In this document: one piece after another, positions 25,828 to 35,025 of the stretch | How positions within the stretch are numbered: the stretch's first letter is position 1 | Layout: every line of letters begins with the position of its first letter | NCBI GenBank assembly: GCA_964432875.1 | Contig: CAYSPJ010000023.1 | Location: 1 to 50,870, forward strand | DNA: 50,870 nt | From: JACJYE01 sp964432875 | Lineage (GTDB): Bacteria; Bacteroidota; Bacteroidia; Chitinophagales; Saprospiraceae | Reading direction: 5' to 3' | Notes under the pieces: model-generated | The model's database searches: none | What the model saw: only the letters and a program-made list of their open reading frames with translations | Told to the model about the DNA's origin: nothing | Translations under genes and position numbers: made by a program

Positions 25828-27183
25828 ATGAAGTTGAAGCAAGGATTCTGGATTTTCACCCTCGCCCTGACGGGCGTAGCCTGCCAGCCGGGCAACCCCA
25901 ATTTTCAGGAGGAGATAAGCCAGGCAGCGTACTACCACCGCAGCATGAAGCAGCTCACCGATGTGATTGTACACGACATCTTCTCGCCGCCGGTAGCCAG
26001 CCGCATTTATGCCTACGCCAGCATCGCGGCCTATGAAGCGCTGCAGCCGGGCTATGAGGATTACCAAAGCCTGGCCGGGCAGTTGAATGGCCTTACCGCA
26101 GGCCCTAAACCAGAGACGGGCAAGGAATATTGCTTCCCCCTGGCCAGCCTGCAAGCCCTGCTGACCGTGGGTCAAACCCTGATTTTTTCCGAAGACAAAA
26201 TCGAAACTTACCGCCAGGAGCTCTTCACCGAACTTCAGGCCATCAACATACCCAAGGCCGTGTGGGCAAATTCGCTGGAATACGGAGAAGCCGTGGCCGC
26301 TCATATCCTCAAGTGGGCCGATGGGGACCAGTACAAACAGACCCGTACCTTCCCCCGCTATTCCATATCCGAAGACCCCGCCCACTGGCAGCCCACCCCG
26401 CCTGATTACATGGACGGCATCGAGCCCCACTGGTCGAAAATCCGCACGATGGTGCTCGACTCGGCCCAGCAGTTCCCCCCTCCCCCGCCCACGGCATTCA
26501 GCCTGGATCGAAACAGCCCCTTCATGCGGGAAACGATGGAGGTCTATCAAGCCCTTGAAGCAAAAAACTTGGCGGAGCGTGAGGATCGCATTGCCATCGC
26601 CAGCTTTTGGGACTGCAACCCCTACGTATCCCACCATGCCGGGCACGTGATGTTTGCCACTAAAAAAATCACGCCAGGCGGCCACTGGATTGGGATTACT
26701 AAAATCGCCTGCGAGAAGGATGGGGCTGATTTTGCCAAAACGGCCAAAGCTTATGCCGTTACCTCTATCGCCCTCTTTGATGGCTTTATTAGTTGCTGGG
26801 ATGAAAAGTACCGCAGCGTCTTACTGCGCCCCGAGACCGTCATCAACCGCTATATCGACGAGAAATGGCTGCCGGCTCTCCAAACGCCCCCTTTCCCCGA
26901 ATACACTAGCGGGCATAGCGTCATTTCGCGGGCTGCTGCCATCGCCCTGACTTCCATTTTTGGCGACAATTTCCAGTTTACCGACACCACCGAGGAGGAG
27001 TACGGCCTGCCCGCACGCTCCTTCGATTCCTTCTTACAAGCCTCTGAAGAAGCTGCAGTGAGCCGTTTCTACGGAGGCATCCACTTCAAACCCGCTATTT
27101 ATAATGGGGTAGCGCAAGGGGAAAAAGTGGGTAAGCTGGTAGTGGACAGGCTAGAGATGCGACAGCAGCTGAGTACTAAGTAA
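25828..27183 (+). CDS. vanadium-haloperoxidase/PAP2-like lipoprotein
   Basis: 451 residues with a probable lipoprotein signal (FTLALTGVAC, cysteine near 19). The three motifs of the PAP2/vanadium chloroperoxidase superfamily are complete: K327-x6-R334-P335, S-G-H363 (EYTSGHS) and S-R413-x5-H419 (SRFYGGIH). These residues hold vanadate in haloperoxidases or phosphate in acid phosphatases. Length and spacing fit the bacterial haloperoxidase-like group, so both activities remain possible. The location would be periplasmic, attached to a membrane. The APC permease gene follows after 36 bases and may be co-transcribed, although the functional link is unclear. Confidence 0.85.
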   Translation: MKLKQGFWIFTLALTGVACQPGNPNFQEEISQAAYYHRSMKQLTDVIVHDIFSPPVASRIYAYASIAAYEALQPGYEDYQSLAGQLNGLTAGPKPETGKEYCFPLASLQALLTVGQTLIFSEDKIETYRQELFTELQAINIPKAVWANSLEYGEAVAAHILKWADGDQYKQTRTFPRYSISEDPAHWQPTPPDYMDGIEPHWSKIRTMVLDSAQQFPPPPPTAFSLDRNSPFMRETMEVYQALEAKNLAEREDRIAIASFWDCNPYVSHHAGHVMFATKKITPGGHWIGITKIACEKDGADFAKTAKAYAVTSIALFDGFISCWDEKYRSVLLRPETVINRYIDEKWLPALQTPPFPEYTSGHSVISRAAAIALTSIFGDNFQFTDTTEEEYGLPARSFDSFLQASEEAAVSRFYGGIHFKPAIYNGVAQGEKVGKLVVDRLEMRQQLSTK

Positions 27184-27219
27184 AGAAAAAAGCAAAGCCC
27201 AAACTGGCACCACCCTATT

Positions 27220-28536
27220 ATGGCACAACTCGACCGCAAGCTCACCCTTTATGGCCTGACCATGATTGCCGTTGGCGCCTGCATCGGCTCTGGCATTTTC
27301 GTGACGCCCTATGAAATAGTACAGGCCGTGCCGCATCATGGCTTTGCCTTGCTCGTATGGTGCCTGGGCGGGCTGATTGCCCTGACCGGGGCGCTCAGCT
27401 TCGCGGAGCTGGGCGGGATGTATCCCCAAGCTGGCGGGGTGTATGTTTTTTTAAAAGAAGCTTACGGCGAACTAGCAGGCTTCCTCTACGGCTGGATCAT
27501 CCTGCTGGTAATCAATACCGGGGCGCTGGCGGCGCTAGGCATCGCTCTGGCGGAGTACCTTTCTTACTTTTTTCCATTTGGCTACTGGGGCAAAATAGGC
27601 GTAGCGGCCCTGGTCATTGCCGGCCTGACGGTTTTCAATCTCTTCGGGGTCAATGCCAGCCAATGGCTGGCCAATGTATTCACCGGGCTGAAGCTGTTAG
27701 CCATCGCCGGCATCATCGTGCTGAGCTTTTGGTTTTTCGAGCCGGCCAAGGTAGCGCTCAATTTCGACCTCTCGAGCGATACGCCTCCCCGGCTGGCCAG
27801 CGCCATGCTCCTGGGCCTCATCGGGGTGCTATGGTCCTTTGGTGGCTGGCACCATGCCTCCTACCTGGCCGGCGAAGCAGCCCGGCCTCAGCGCACCGTA
27901 CCCCGAGCGATGGTATGGGGTGCGCTGATCGTGACCCTCACTTATGTGCTTGCCAATCTGGGCTATATGCTGCTCCTTCCATTGGATGCCATTGCGGGCA
28001 CTACGCGGGTAGCGGGCGAAGCGATGGCCCAGGTGTTTTCCTTTGGCGGCAAGTTGATGGCGGTGGTCATCGCTATTTCCATCTTCGGCACTATCGGCAT
28101 CTATACCATGTCGGCCCCGCGCATTTATTATGCCATGGCCCAAGACGGTATCTTCTTCCGCCAGCTGGCGGCTGTACACCCGCGTTTCCACACCCCAGCC
28201 GCCGCCATGCTGCTGCAGGCCGCCTGGGCCATCGTGCTCCTGCTGTCCTGGGGCACTTTTTCCGGTTTGATCACCTACGTTACTTTTATGGATATCGCCT
28301 TCATGGCCCTGGCCGGTGCCAGCGTGTTTGTGCTGCGGGCCAAGCGCCCGGAAACTGAACGCCCCTACCGCACCTGGGGCTACCCCTTCGTCCCCGCCAT
28401 CTTCGTGCTCATCAGCAGCGCTTTTGTGGTCAATACGCTCATCGAACGGCCAGCGCAGGCCTGGGCCGGGCTAGCCCTACTAGCAATAGGGATAGGCGTT
28501 TATTGGGGGTTTAAAAAGCGCCAACGCATGCGATGA
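27220..28536 (+). CDS. APC-family amino acid permease
   Basis: 438 residues with about 12 membrane helices. The first helix carries IAVGACIGSGIFVTP, the unwound Gly-rich motif where APC transporters bind the amino or carboxyl group of the substrate. The FAELGGMYPQAGGVYVFLKE segment is the family signature after helix 2. The pattern is like the LAT or serine/threonine-exchanger branch. Substrate not determined. The end (FKKRQRMR) is a short basic tail. Confidence 0.92.
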   Translation: MAQLDRKLTLYGLTMIAVGACIGSGIFVTPYEIVQAVPHHGFALLVWCLGGLIALTGALSFAELGGMYPQAGGVYVFLKEAYGELAGFLYGWIILLVINTGALAALGIALAEYLSYFFPFGYWGKIGVAALVIAGLTVFNLFGVNASQWLANVFTGLKLLAIAGIIVLSFWFFEPAKVALNFDLSSDTPPRLASAMLLGLIGVLWSFGGWHHASYLAGEAARPQRTVPRAMVWGALIVTLTYVLANLGYMLLLPLDAIAGTTRVAGEAMAQVFSFGGKLMAVVIAISIFGTIGIYTMSAPRIYYAMAQDGIFFRQLAAVHPRFHTPAAAMLLQAAWAIVLLLSWGTFSGLITYVTFMDIAFMALAGASVFVLRAKRPETERPYRTWGYPFVPAIFVLISSAFVVNTLIERPAQAWAGLALLAIGIGVYWGFKKRQRMR

Positions 28537-28606
28537 ATTCGATGCCGGGGAATACTGCAAGCTACGAACTGCAAGCCGCCCAAAACCAAAGCCTTCACTG
28601 CCGCTT

Positions 28607-28638
28607 TTTGGAAATGTCTGTTTGAAAACGTATCTTTG
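28607..28638 (+). promoter_or_regulatory. promoter of the DUF4240/GIY-YIG pair
   Basis: TTTG (28607-28610), 20 bases, TATCTTTG (28631-28638): full match to both Bacteroidota boxes. The ATG follows 45 bases later at 28683. Confidence 0.7.
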
Positions 28639-28682
28639 TGCGAAGCAGGCTGATGTTAGCTGCCTGGTCAATTATCACGAAG

Positions 28683-29258
28683 ATGAAAGCCGTATATCAC
28701 TTGAGTATCAAAGAATTGAAAGGCGAATTTATCCACGACCTGGAGGAACAGTTCGGAGATGCGCCAGTGGAGCTGGTAGTAGGCCCGTCCGCCACGGGCT
28801 ATGTGCTTTCGGAAGAACAATTTTGGAACTTGATTGCACGGTTGGATTGGGGAAAATTGCCTGATGAAGAGGCTGTAGTCGAACCTTTAATCCAAGCGCT
28901 TGTCGAAGCTCCAGTCCGCTACATTTTCGACTTTTATGACTTGCTATCGGAGAAGCTCTACGCTCTTGACGGGGTAGCTTATGCAGTTCACATTGGTCAA
29001 GCGTCATGGCAGGAGGGGCAGCCTTTTTCTGGCGATCATTTTTTGGACGTGAGAAGTTGTGTCGTAGCCAACGGGCAGGCATATTATCAGGAGGCGCTGC
29101 TCAACCCCGCAAAAATGCCTAAAGACACTTATTTCGAGATATTGCCTTACATTCCATCTATCGCATACGAGAGGAAAACGGGTAAAGAATTCATCTATTC
29201 CCCAAAATACAATTATATGACCTTCAGCAACAAAGAAGGATGGAAGCCCCAACGATAA
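28683..29258 (+). CDS. DUF4240-domain protein
   Basis: 191 residues from MKAVYHLSIKELKG; an earlier ATG at 28638 lies on the promoter box, so it was not used. The DUF4240 pattern is visible from about residue 38 on: LSEEQFWNLIARLDWGKLPD, then YLLSEKLYALDG-type helices (as FYDLLSEKLYALDG) and DHFLDVRSCVVANGQAYY. The domain is found in many bacteria and has no settled function. The gene is followed after 13 bases by a short GIY-YIG-like gene under the same promoter. This raises the possibility that it is a protective partner of that protein. Confidence 0.78.
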   Translation: MKAVYHLSIKELKGEFIHDLEEQFGDAPVELVVGPSATGYVLSEEQFWNLIARLDWGKLPDEEAVVEPLIQALVEAPVRYIFDFYDLLSEKLYALDGVAYAVHIGQASWQEGQPFSGDHFLDVRSCVVANGQAYYQEALLNPAKMPKDTYFEILPYIPSIAYERKTGKEFIYSPKYNYMTFSNKEGWKPQR

Positions 29259-29271
29259 ACCCATTGCTACC

Positions 29272-29559
29272 ATGAAACCACATGGCAACTCGCTGAAAAA
29301 CATGGAGCTGCACCATCTTTATGAAATAATCGATAAAAACACAGATGAGGTTTTTAAATATGGAATCAGCTTTGGTCCCATCAGCATAGATGGAATGTCC
29401 AAGCGGATGAAAGAGCAAGTGAGGATTTGCAATCTTGCTGCCAATGAACAACGATACTTTGCCCGTATCATACTTACAGGCATCAGAGGCAGAGAGGAAG
29501 CACTGCATATCGAAGCTTTTCAAAAAGAGCATGGGCAAAAGCCTCGGGGTAATTTATAA
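29272..29559 (+). CDS. small GIY-YIG-like protein (Tox-URI2-type domain)
   Basis: 95 residues that are almost entirely one domain. Features of GIY-YIG/URI nucleases appear in order: LYEIID (strand of the GIY motif), VFKYGIS (the YIG-like strand), a following basic helix (SKRMKEQVRICN), YFARIILTG and ALHIEAF, whose Glu would be the metal-binding catalytic residue. The arrangement resembles the URI-type toxin tips of polymorphic toxins (from memory, Tox-URI2), here without any export or repeat region. An internal ATG at 29302 is also possible. It overlaps the 55-base repeat that flanks the assembly gap, but its stop lies before the gap, so the gene is complete. Nuclease activity and toxicity are inference. 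Confidence 0.65.
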   Translation: MKPHGNSLKNMELHHLYEIIDKNTDEVFKYGISFGPISIDGMSKRMKEQVRICNLAANEQRYFARIILTGIRGREEALHIEAFQKEHGQKPRGNL

Positions 29560-29561
29560 AC
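29507..29561 (+). repeat. 55-base direct repeat, left of assembly gap
   Basis: The 55 bases before the gap are identical to the 55 bases after it (29662-29716). This is the pattern of two contig ends that overlap but were scaffolded with a filler gap, rather than a biological repeat. Confidence 0.85.
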
Positions 29562-29661
29562 NNNNNNNNNNNNNNNNNNNNNNNNNNNNNNNNNNNNNNN
29601 NNNNNNNNNNNNNNNNNNNNNNNNNNNNNNNNNNNNNNNNNNNNNNNNNNNNNNNNNNNNN
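29562..29661. other. assembly gap of 100 N
   Basis: Fixed-length filler. Because both edges carry the same 55 bases, the true distance is probably negative (an overlap) and no sequence may be missing. Confidence 0.95.
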
Positions 29662-29716
29662 ATATCGAAGCTTTTCAAAAAGAGCATGGGCAAAAGCCTC
29701 GGGGTAATTTATAAAC
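29662..29716 (+). repeat. 55-base direct repeat, right of assembly gap
   Basis: Exact second copy of 29507-29561, including the last codons and stop of the GIY-YIG-like gene. Confidence 0.85.
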
Positions 29717-29766
29717 CCGCTTCAAAACTTGACATCAGCAGCAGCATAAACAACGCCACAACACAA

Positions 29767-30957
29767 ATGCTTAAAGAGACCATCCGTACCCTCGCCCGAA
29801 ATCATCAGACTGATATCATCGCCATCCGCCGCCATCTGCATCAGTATCCAGAGCTATCGTATGAAGAGGCCGAGACTGGGCGCTACATCGCTGCCGAGCT
29901 GCAAGCCCTGGGTATCCCCTTCGAGCATGGCGTAGCCGAAAATGGCGTGGTGGCGCTCATCCATGGGCGGCGCGACAACGGTAAAATCACCGCATTAAGA
30001 GCCGACATGGACGCGCTGCCGATTGAAGAAGCCAACGAAGTACCCTACAAATCGCGCCGGCCCGGCATCATGCACGCCTGTGGGCACGATGTGCATACGG
30101 CATCGCTGCTTGGTGCGGCCCGCATCCTCCAGGAATTGCGGCAGGAATTTGAGGGCACGGTGAAGCTCATCTTCCAACCCGCCGAAGAGCAATTGCCCGG
30201 TGGTGCTTCCCTCATGATCAAAGCCGGCGTGCTGGAGAACCCCCGGCCGGCCAGCATCGTGGGGCAACACGTCCACCCGCCTTTGGAAGTTGGCAAAGTA
30301 GGCATGCGCGGTGGAAGCTACATGGCCTCGGCCGACGAGCTGTACATGACCGTCCAGGGCCGTGGTGGCCATGGCGCTTTGCCACAGGACTGTATCGACC
30401 CCATCCTCATCGCTGCCCACATCATCACCAGCCTGCAGCAGGTCGTCAGCCGTTTTGCCGACCCGGCTACACCTTCGGTGCTGACCTTTGGCCACATCGC
30501 CTCTACCGGTGGAGCGACCAATATCATACCCAACGAAGTGAAGCTCAAAGGCACCTTCCGCACCATGGACGAGCGCTGGCGCTTCGCCGCGCACGAGCGC
30601 ATGAAAAAGATGGCCACCGGCATCGCCGAAGCGATGGGCGGCACCTGTGAGCTGGACATCGCCGTGGGCTATCCTGTGCTAGTCAACGACTACGCCCTCA
30701 CCGCTAAAGTGCGCGCTTATGCCGAGGAATACCTCGGCCCGGAAAACGTGGTAGAGCTACCCATCCGCCTGACCGCGGAGGACTTCGCGTACTACTCCCA
30801 ACAGATGCCCGCCTGCTTCTACCGCCTGGGCACGGGCAACCCCGCTCGCGGCATCACCTCGCCCATCCACACCAACACCTTCGACGTGGATGAAGCCTGC
30901 CTGCCCATCGGTGCCGGGCTAATGGCTTGGGTGGCGCTACGGGAGCTGCAGGGTTGA
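29767..30957 (+). CDS. M20-family amidohydrolase
   Basis: 396 residues from MLKETIRTLARNHQ; the frame is open further upstream but that part is the repeated gap edge. It has the M20D pattern: RRHLHQYPELSYEE, LRADMDALPIEE, HACGHDVHTASLLGAA (metal-binding His, Cys and His), IFQPAEEQLPGGASLMI and the dimerisation-domain segment GRGGHGALP; TAEDFAYYSQ and a late His (SPIHTNTFD) close the active site. Such enzymes remove acyl groups from amino acids or peptides (hippurate hydrolase, N-acetyl-amino-acid hydrolase). The exact substrate is open. Cytoplasmic, with no signal peptide. Confidence 0.93.
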   Translation: MLKETIRTLARNHQTDIIAIRRHLHQYPELSYEEAETGRYIAAELQALGIPFEHGVAENGVVALIHGRRDNGKITALRADMDALPIEEANEVPYKSRRPGIMHACGHDVHTASLLGAARILQELRQEFEGTVKLIFQPAEEQLPGGASLMIKAGVLENPRPASIVGQHVHPPLEVGKVGMRGGSYMASADELYMTVQGRGGHGALPQDCIDPILIAAHIITSLQQVVSRFADPATPSVLTFGHIASTGGATNIIPNEVKLKGTFRTMDERWRFAAHERMKKMATGIAEAMGGTCELDIAVGYPVLVNDYALTAKVRAYAEEYLGPENVVELPIRLTAEDFAYYSQQMPACFYRLGTGNPARGITSPIHTNTFDVDEACLPIGAGLMAWVALRELQG

Positions 30958-31279
30958 GGCGAGGGGCTGGCATTGGGTATTAATGGACGAAGTAAGGTCG
31001 AGGTTGTTGAAAACATGGCTGCTCTACCTGTTTTTCCTGCAAAGCCCCTGCCTGCGGCAGCCCGCTATTATCTCGTGAACGTTTTGCTAAAGTTGATGTT
31101 TTTTCATAAGGAAACTGATGGATGATCCTGATTTCTTTTCCTGGTTTTAAAATTTGCCCGATGAGCTGAACCAGCAACCATCACATGGCATTCTTGGCCA
31201 CCTGAAAATCAAGTCTCCCCTTTGGTAAAGCTCCACTAATCCATATCTTGTGACATCATTTAAAACACCCTAAGCGCTC
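30958..31279. other. intergenic region without a gene
   Basis: 322 bases upstream of the PEP carboxylase gene. I see no open frame worth calling and no consensus promoter (TATCTTGT near 31245 lacks the TTTG end). Confidence 0.5.
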
Positions 31280-34048
31280 ATGAACGCATTAGCCATCGCC
31301 AAAGAGAAAATCGGCAAACCTTATCACGATTTAGAATTCCTGCTCGAGTGCTTCCGCGAAGTTCTGCTGGAAAGCGGAGAGGAAGAAATGGCCCGCTGCA
31401 TCCCCTGGATTAATGAAGGGGCCTACATGCCGGCCGAAGACCTCAGCGAGAAGCACCTCCAAGCTTACTCCATCGTTTTCCAACTCCTGAACATGGTGGA
31501 GGTTAATGCCGCCGTGCAGAACCGCCGTCAAATCGAAGACAGCCAGTCCATGGACAAGGTGAACGGCCTGTGGGCCAATAGCTTGAAAATGCTACTGGAC
31601 CAAGGCCTCGCCCCGGAAACCATCGCCGAGCTGCTCTGCCGCATCCGCGTGGAGCCGGTGCTGACGGCCCACCCCACCGAAGCCAAGCGCTCTACGGTGC
31701 TCGAACACCACCGTGAGCTCTACTTGCTTCTGGTACAGCGCGAGAACAGCATGTTTACGGCCATCGAGCAAGAGGAAATACGGCGCCAATTGAAACTGGT
31801 ACTGGACCGCTTGTACCGCACCGGAGAAATCTTGCTGGAAAAACCGGACCTCGACTCTGAGATACGCCACATCACGCACTATCTGGTCAACGTTTTCCCC
31901 ACGGTGCTGCCCGTGCTCGACCGCCGCTTACAGCAAGCCTGGGAAGCCCTTGGGTTGGACCCCAGGCTCATCCGCCCGGTAAACCGCCAGCCTCGCATCA
32001 GCTTTGGCAACTGGGTTGGCGGCGACCGTGATGGGCACCCCCTGGTAACCGCTGAAGTGACCCGCGATACGCTCATGGCCTTCCGCCTGCAAGCCATCGT
32101 CCTCATCCGGCGGGAATTGGTGCGGCTGGTAAAAAACGTCAGCTATGCCTTTGACTACCAGAATGCCAGCCCCGTGCTCAAGGCTCGCATCGCCCAAATC
32201 CACGAAGACCTGGAGGGAGAGGGCCGCGATGCCTTTGAGCGCAATGAGGGGGAGGTCTTCCGGCAGTTTGTCAGCTTGATGCTGGCCAAGCTGCCCATCG
32301 AAGTAAAAAGGCAGCATGCCACGGAGTTGCGCGAACTGCCTGGTAGCTACCACACTGCCCATGAATTGCTGGGCGACCTGGAGCTGCTACAGGAATCCAT
32401 GATTGCTTATGGGGCCGAACTGGCTGCTTATGAGGAAGTCAACCCTGCTATCCGCGCCGTGCAAACCTTCGGCTTCCACCTGGCCCACCTCGATATCCGC
32501 CAGAACAGCGCTTTCCACGAAAAGGCCCTGGCTCAACTCATGGGCATGGCTTCCATTGATGGGCAGCAGTTTCTGGATGCCGACGAGGAGGGGCGCCTGG
32601 CTTTTCTCAACCGCGAGCTGGAGACGAATCGCCCCTTTTCTCATCCTTCGCGCGATTTGCCCGAACATGCCGCCGCCGTAGTCAGTTGCTACAACGTGCT
32701 GTCCAGGCATATCGAAAAATACGGCCACGAGCCCATCGGTGCCCTTATCGTGAGCATGACCCGTAGCCTGTCAGACTTGCTGACGGTCTATGTGCTAGCC
32801 CGCGAAGCCGGGCTGACCGCCCATACGCCTGTAGGCATCGTCTGCATATTGCCCGTAGTGCCTTTATTTGAAACCATCGAGGATCTGCAGGGCAGCCCTC
32901 GTATCCTTCAAGCATTTCTGGAGCACCCTTTCACCCAGCGCAGCCTGGCATACCAAAGAGCCTTGCGTGGAGAGAAGCACCTCATCCAGCAAGTGATGGT
33001 CGGCTACAGCGATAGCAATAAGGACGGGGGTATCCTCTCCAGCCAGTGGCGCCTGTATGAAGCACAGCAGGCTCTGGCCGAGGTGGGGCGCGAGACGGGA
33101 GTCGCCATCCGTTTTTTCCACGGCAAGGGCGGCACCATCAGCCGGGGTGCCGGGCCTACGCATTGGTTTATCAAAGCACTGCCCCATAGCTCCATTAATG
33201 GAGACTTGCGGCTCACCGAGCAGGGGGAGACCATTGCCCAGAAGTACGCCAACCGCATCAATGCCACCTACAATCTCGAATTGCTGCTGGCTGGTACCGC
33301 AGCGCACAGCATCCTGCACCAGTTTACCCCCCGGGAGCCCCACCCTTTTAGCGCCATTCTCGCCCAATTAGCAGACGAAAGCAAAAGGCACTATGCAGCG
33401 CTCATCAACCACCCCTGCTTTATCTCGTACTTCAGCCAAGCTACCCCTATTGATGCCATCGAATCCAGTAAAATCGGCTCGCGCCCGGCTCGCCGCAGCG
33501 GGCAGCGCTCGCTGGAAGACTTGCGCGCCATCCCCTGGGTTTTCAGCTGGAACCAATCGAGGGTCAATATGACTAGTTGGTATGGGCTGGGCTCTACGCT
33601 GGAGCAATTCATGAAAGAGCAGCCCGCTGATTTTGCCAGCTTTAAAGAGGCGGCCCAGTACGACCCGGTTATCCGCTATTTGCTCACTAATGTGGATACT
33701 TCGCTAGCGGCCACCGATGAAGATATCATGAAGGCTTATGCTTCACTGGTTACCGATGTTGAAGCCCGCGATACGATCCTGGGCATGCTGCTGCACGAAT
33801 TAGCCAAGACCCGGCAAATGCTAAAGGTGCTGCTAGAAGAAGATATCAGCAAGCGCCGGGTCAACCATCACTACTCCAACCTCTTGCGGGCTTCGGCCAT
33901 GAACGATATGCACCTCAAGCAGATCGCGCTACTGCGCAAATGGCGGCACCAAAAACAAGAGAATAAGGCTGAAGCAGCCGAGCATACCCTCGAAAGCTTG
34001 CTTTTGACGATCAACGCACTGGCCAGCGCGATGCAGAATACGGGCTGA
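31280..34048 (+). CDS. ppc: phosphoenolpyruvate carboxylase
   Basis: 922 residues, the usual length. It carboxylates phosphoenolpyruvate with bicarbonate to oxaloacetate, refilling the citric acid cycle. The catalytic segments are clear: LTAHPTEAKRST with H131, GNWVGGDRDGHP, VMVGYSDSNKDGG with K581, and FHGKGGTISRGAGP with H614 and R622. The C-terminus ends in the usual helical part (LLTINALASAMQNTG). The final residue is Gly, as in most members. It stands alone and converges on the biotin-carrier operon. Confidence 0.97.
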   Translation: MNALAIAKEKIGKPYHDLEFLLECFREVLLESGEEEMARCIPWINEGAYMPAEDLSEKHLQAYSIVFQLLNMVEVNAAVQNRRQIEDSQSMDKVNGLWANSLKMLLDQGLAPETIAELLCRIRVEPVLTAHPTEAKRSTVLEHHRELYLLLVQRENSMFTAIEQEEIRRQLKLVLDRLYRTGEILLEKPDLDSEIRHITHYLVNVFPTVLPVLDRRLQQAWEALGLDPRLIRPVNRQPRISFGNWVGGDRDGHPLVTAEVTRDTLMAFRLQAIVLIRRELVRLVKNVSYAFDYQNASPVLKARIAQIHEDLEGEGRDAFERNEGEVFRQFVSLMLAKLPIEVKRQHATELRELPGSYHTAHELLGDLELLQESMIAYGAELAAYEEVNPAIRAVQTFGFHLAHLDIRQNSAFHEKALAQLMGMASIDGQQFLDADEEGRLAFLNRELETNRPFSHPSRDLPEHAAAVVSCYNVLSRHIEKYGHEPIGALIVSMTRSLSDLLTVYVLAREAGLTAHTPVGIVCILPVVPLFETIEDLQGSPRILQAFLEHPFTQRSLAYQRALRGEKHLIQQVMVGYSDSNKDGGILSSQWRLYEAQQALAEVGRETGVAIRFFHGKGGTISRGAGPTHWFIKALPHSSINGDLRLTEQGETIAQKYANRINATYNLELLLAGTAAHSILHQFTPREPHPFSAILAQLADESKRHYAALINHPCFISYFSQATPIDAIESSKIGSRPARRSGQRSLEDLRAIPWVFSWNQSRVNMTSWYGLGSTLEQFMKEQPADFASFKEAAQYDPVIRYLLTNVDTSLAATDEDIMKAYASLVTDVEARDTILGMLLHELAKTRQMLKVLLEEDISKRRVNHHYSNLLRASAMNDMHLKQIALLRKWRHQKQENKAEAAEHTLESLLLTINALASAMQNTG

Positions 34049-34094
34049 TTGCGCTGCTTGGCACGCATGCCAGTGTTGAGCAGTTCATGACCGG

Positions 34095-34120
34095 GGAAGG
34101 GTTGGTGGGTTAACCCTTCC
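34095..34120 (+). terminator. hairpin between convergent genes
   Basis: GGAAGGGTT (34095-34103) and AACCCTTCC (34112-34120) form a 9-bp stem around an 8-base loop, without a T run. It may serve both the ppc gene and the facing operon. Confidence 0.45.
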
Positions 34121-34150
34121 GTCAATTCTAGGGTACTCCCCCCCTCCATC

Positions 34151-34636
34151 CTAGTCCATCTCGATGAGCAGGTAATTCTTCTCCACGGGCTCCCCTTTGG
34201 TGACGTTGATGCGCGTAACGATGCCATCGCCAGGGCTTTTGATGACGTTTTCCATTTTCATGGCCTCCAGGATGAGCAGCGGCTGGCCTTTTTCCACGGC
34301 TTGGCCTTGCTCTACTGATAAAGCTAGCACCAGGCCGGGCATCGGCGCTTTAATCTCCCTAACCTTCTCTTTAGCTACCGCCGCCAACCCCAGGCGCTGG
34401 ATGAGTTGGTCGTACTCATCCTGTAACTGGACGCTGTAGGCAGCCCCATTGATTTTGATGTTGAAGGATTTGGCACCGTGGTCTGCTTTGAGCACTTCTA
34501 CACGGTAGGATTGATGCCCTTTGATAATGTGGTAGCGTCCCTCGCCCAGCTCAACCAGGTCGAGTTCAGCCTGTACGTTTTCAAAAGTGTACTCTGCTTC
34601 GTTGACAATTGCTTTAAAAGATTGTTTTAGTGCCAT
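34151..34636 (-). CDS. biotin/lipoyl-attachment carrier protein
   Basis: 161 residues. The C-terminal 75 residues are a biotinyl domain with the canonical ILEAMKMEN; K127 is the lysine that would carry biotin. The N-terminal half is beta-rich (ENVQAELDLVELGEGRYHII), and the joining part KEVREIKAPMPGLVLALSVE resembles the carrier subunits of acyl-CoA or oxaloacetate/methylmalonyl carboxylases. Neither the biotin carboxylase nor the carboxyltransferase gene is in the window. It is the last gene of a tight operon, 5 bases after the membrane-protein gene, in the place where ATP synthase genes are often found in this phylum. Confidence 0.9.
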   Translation of the reverse strand: MALKQSFKAIVNEAEYTFENVQAELDLVELGEGRYHIIKGHQSYRVEVLKADHGAKSFNIKINGAAYSVQLQDEYDQLIQRLGLAAVAKEKVREIKAPMPGLVLALSVEQGQAVEKGQPLLILEAMKMENVIKSPGDGIVTRINVTKGEPVEKNYLLIEMD

Positions 34637-34641
34637 ATTGC

Positions 34642-35025
34642 TTATGATTTTACACGTCCGAGCCTCATCATAAAGTAAGTCTCGAAAGCCGTATAAATGA
34701 AGTAAACGCTAAAGAAAGGGACAATAAAAAGCTTGGTAGCCGGCTGGGCCAATTGGTTGTAGCCGTAGATGGCGATAATCGCCAGGAACATTTTGCCGGC
34801 CGTGAAGCCCATGAGGACGGTGGTGAAATCGTTTTTATTGGAACTCTGTGCAGCACGCTGCCCGGCAGCGTACATCGCTGCGCTCAAAGCGATGAAAGCC
34901 ACCAGGCTCCCCCATGCCAGTGTACTGTAGGGCTGGAATTGCGGCAAGCGATTCAATAAAAGCAGCAGGGCAGCAGTACCGGAAGACAATAAGGCGAGCT
35001 GAGTAAAAAAAATGCCAGGACTCAT
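34642..35025 (-). CDS. small membrane protein next to the AtpZ-like gene
   Basis: 127 residues with four likely helices (about 7-25, 35-55, 70-90 and 96-116). The gene overlaps the AtpZ-like gene by four bases (ATGA) and is followed by the biotin carrier, so the three are co-transcribed. The sequence is similar in shape to the ATP synthase I type of small assembly protein, but I do not see a decisive motif. Possible role in F0 assembly or ion homeostasis, by position only. Confidence 0.7.
   Translation of the reverse strand: MSPGIFFTQLALLSSGTAALLLLLNRLPQFQPYSTLAWGSLVAFIALSAAMYAAGQRAAQSSNKNDFTTVLMGFTAGKMFLAIIAIYGYNQLAQPATKLFIVPFFSVYFIYTAFETYFMMRLGRVKS

Noticed and set aside
25543..26685. Minus-strand open frame of 380 codons across two genes
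   Set aside because: Antisense to the TPR and haloperoxidase-like genes, both of which have clear motifs; no domain in the frame itself.
27357..28358. Plus-strand open frame of 333 codons in another phase
   Set aside because: Lies inside the APC permease gene and encodes a Pro/Gly/His/Arg-rich product typical of a shifted frame.
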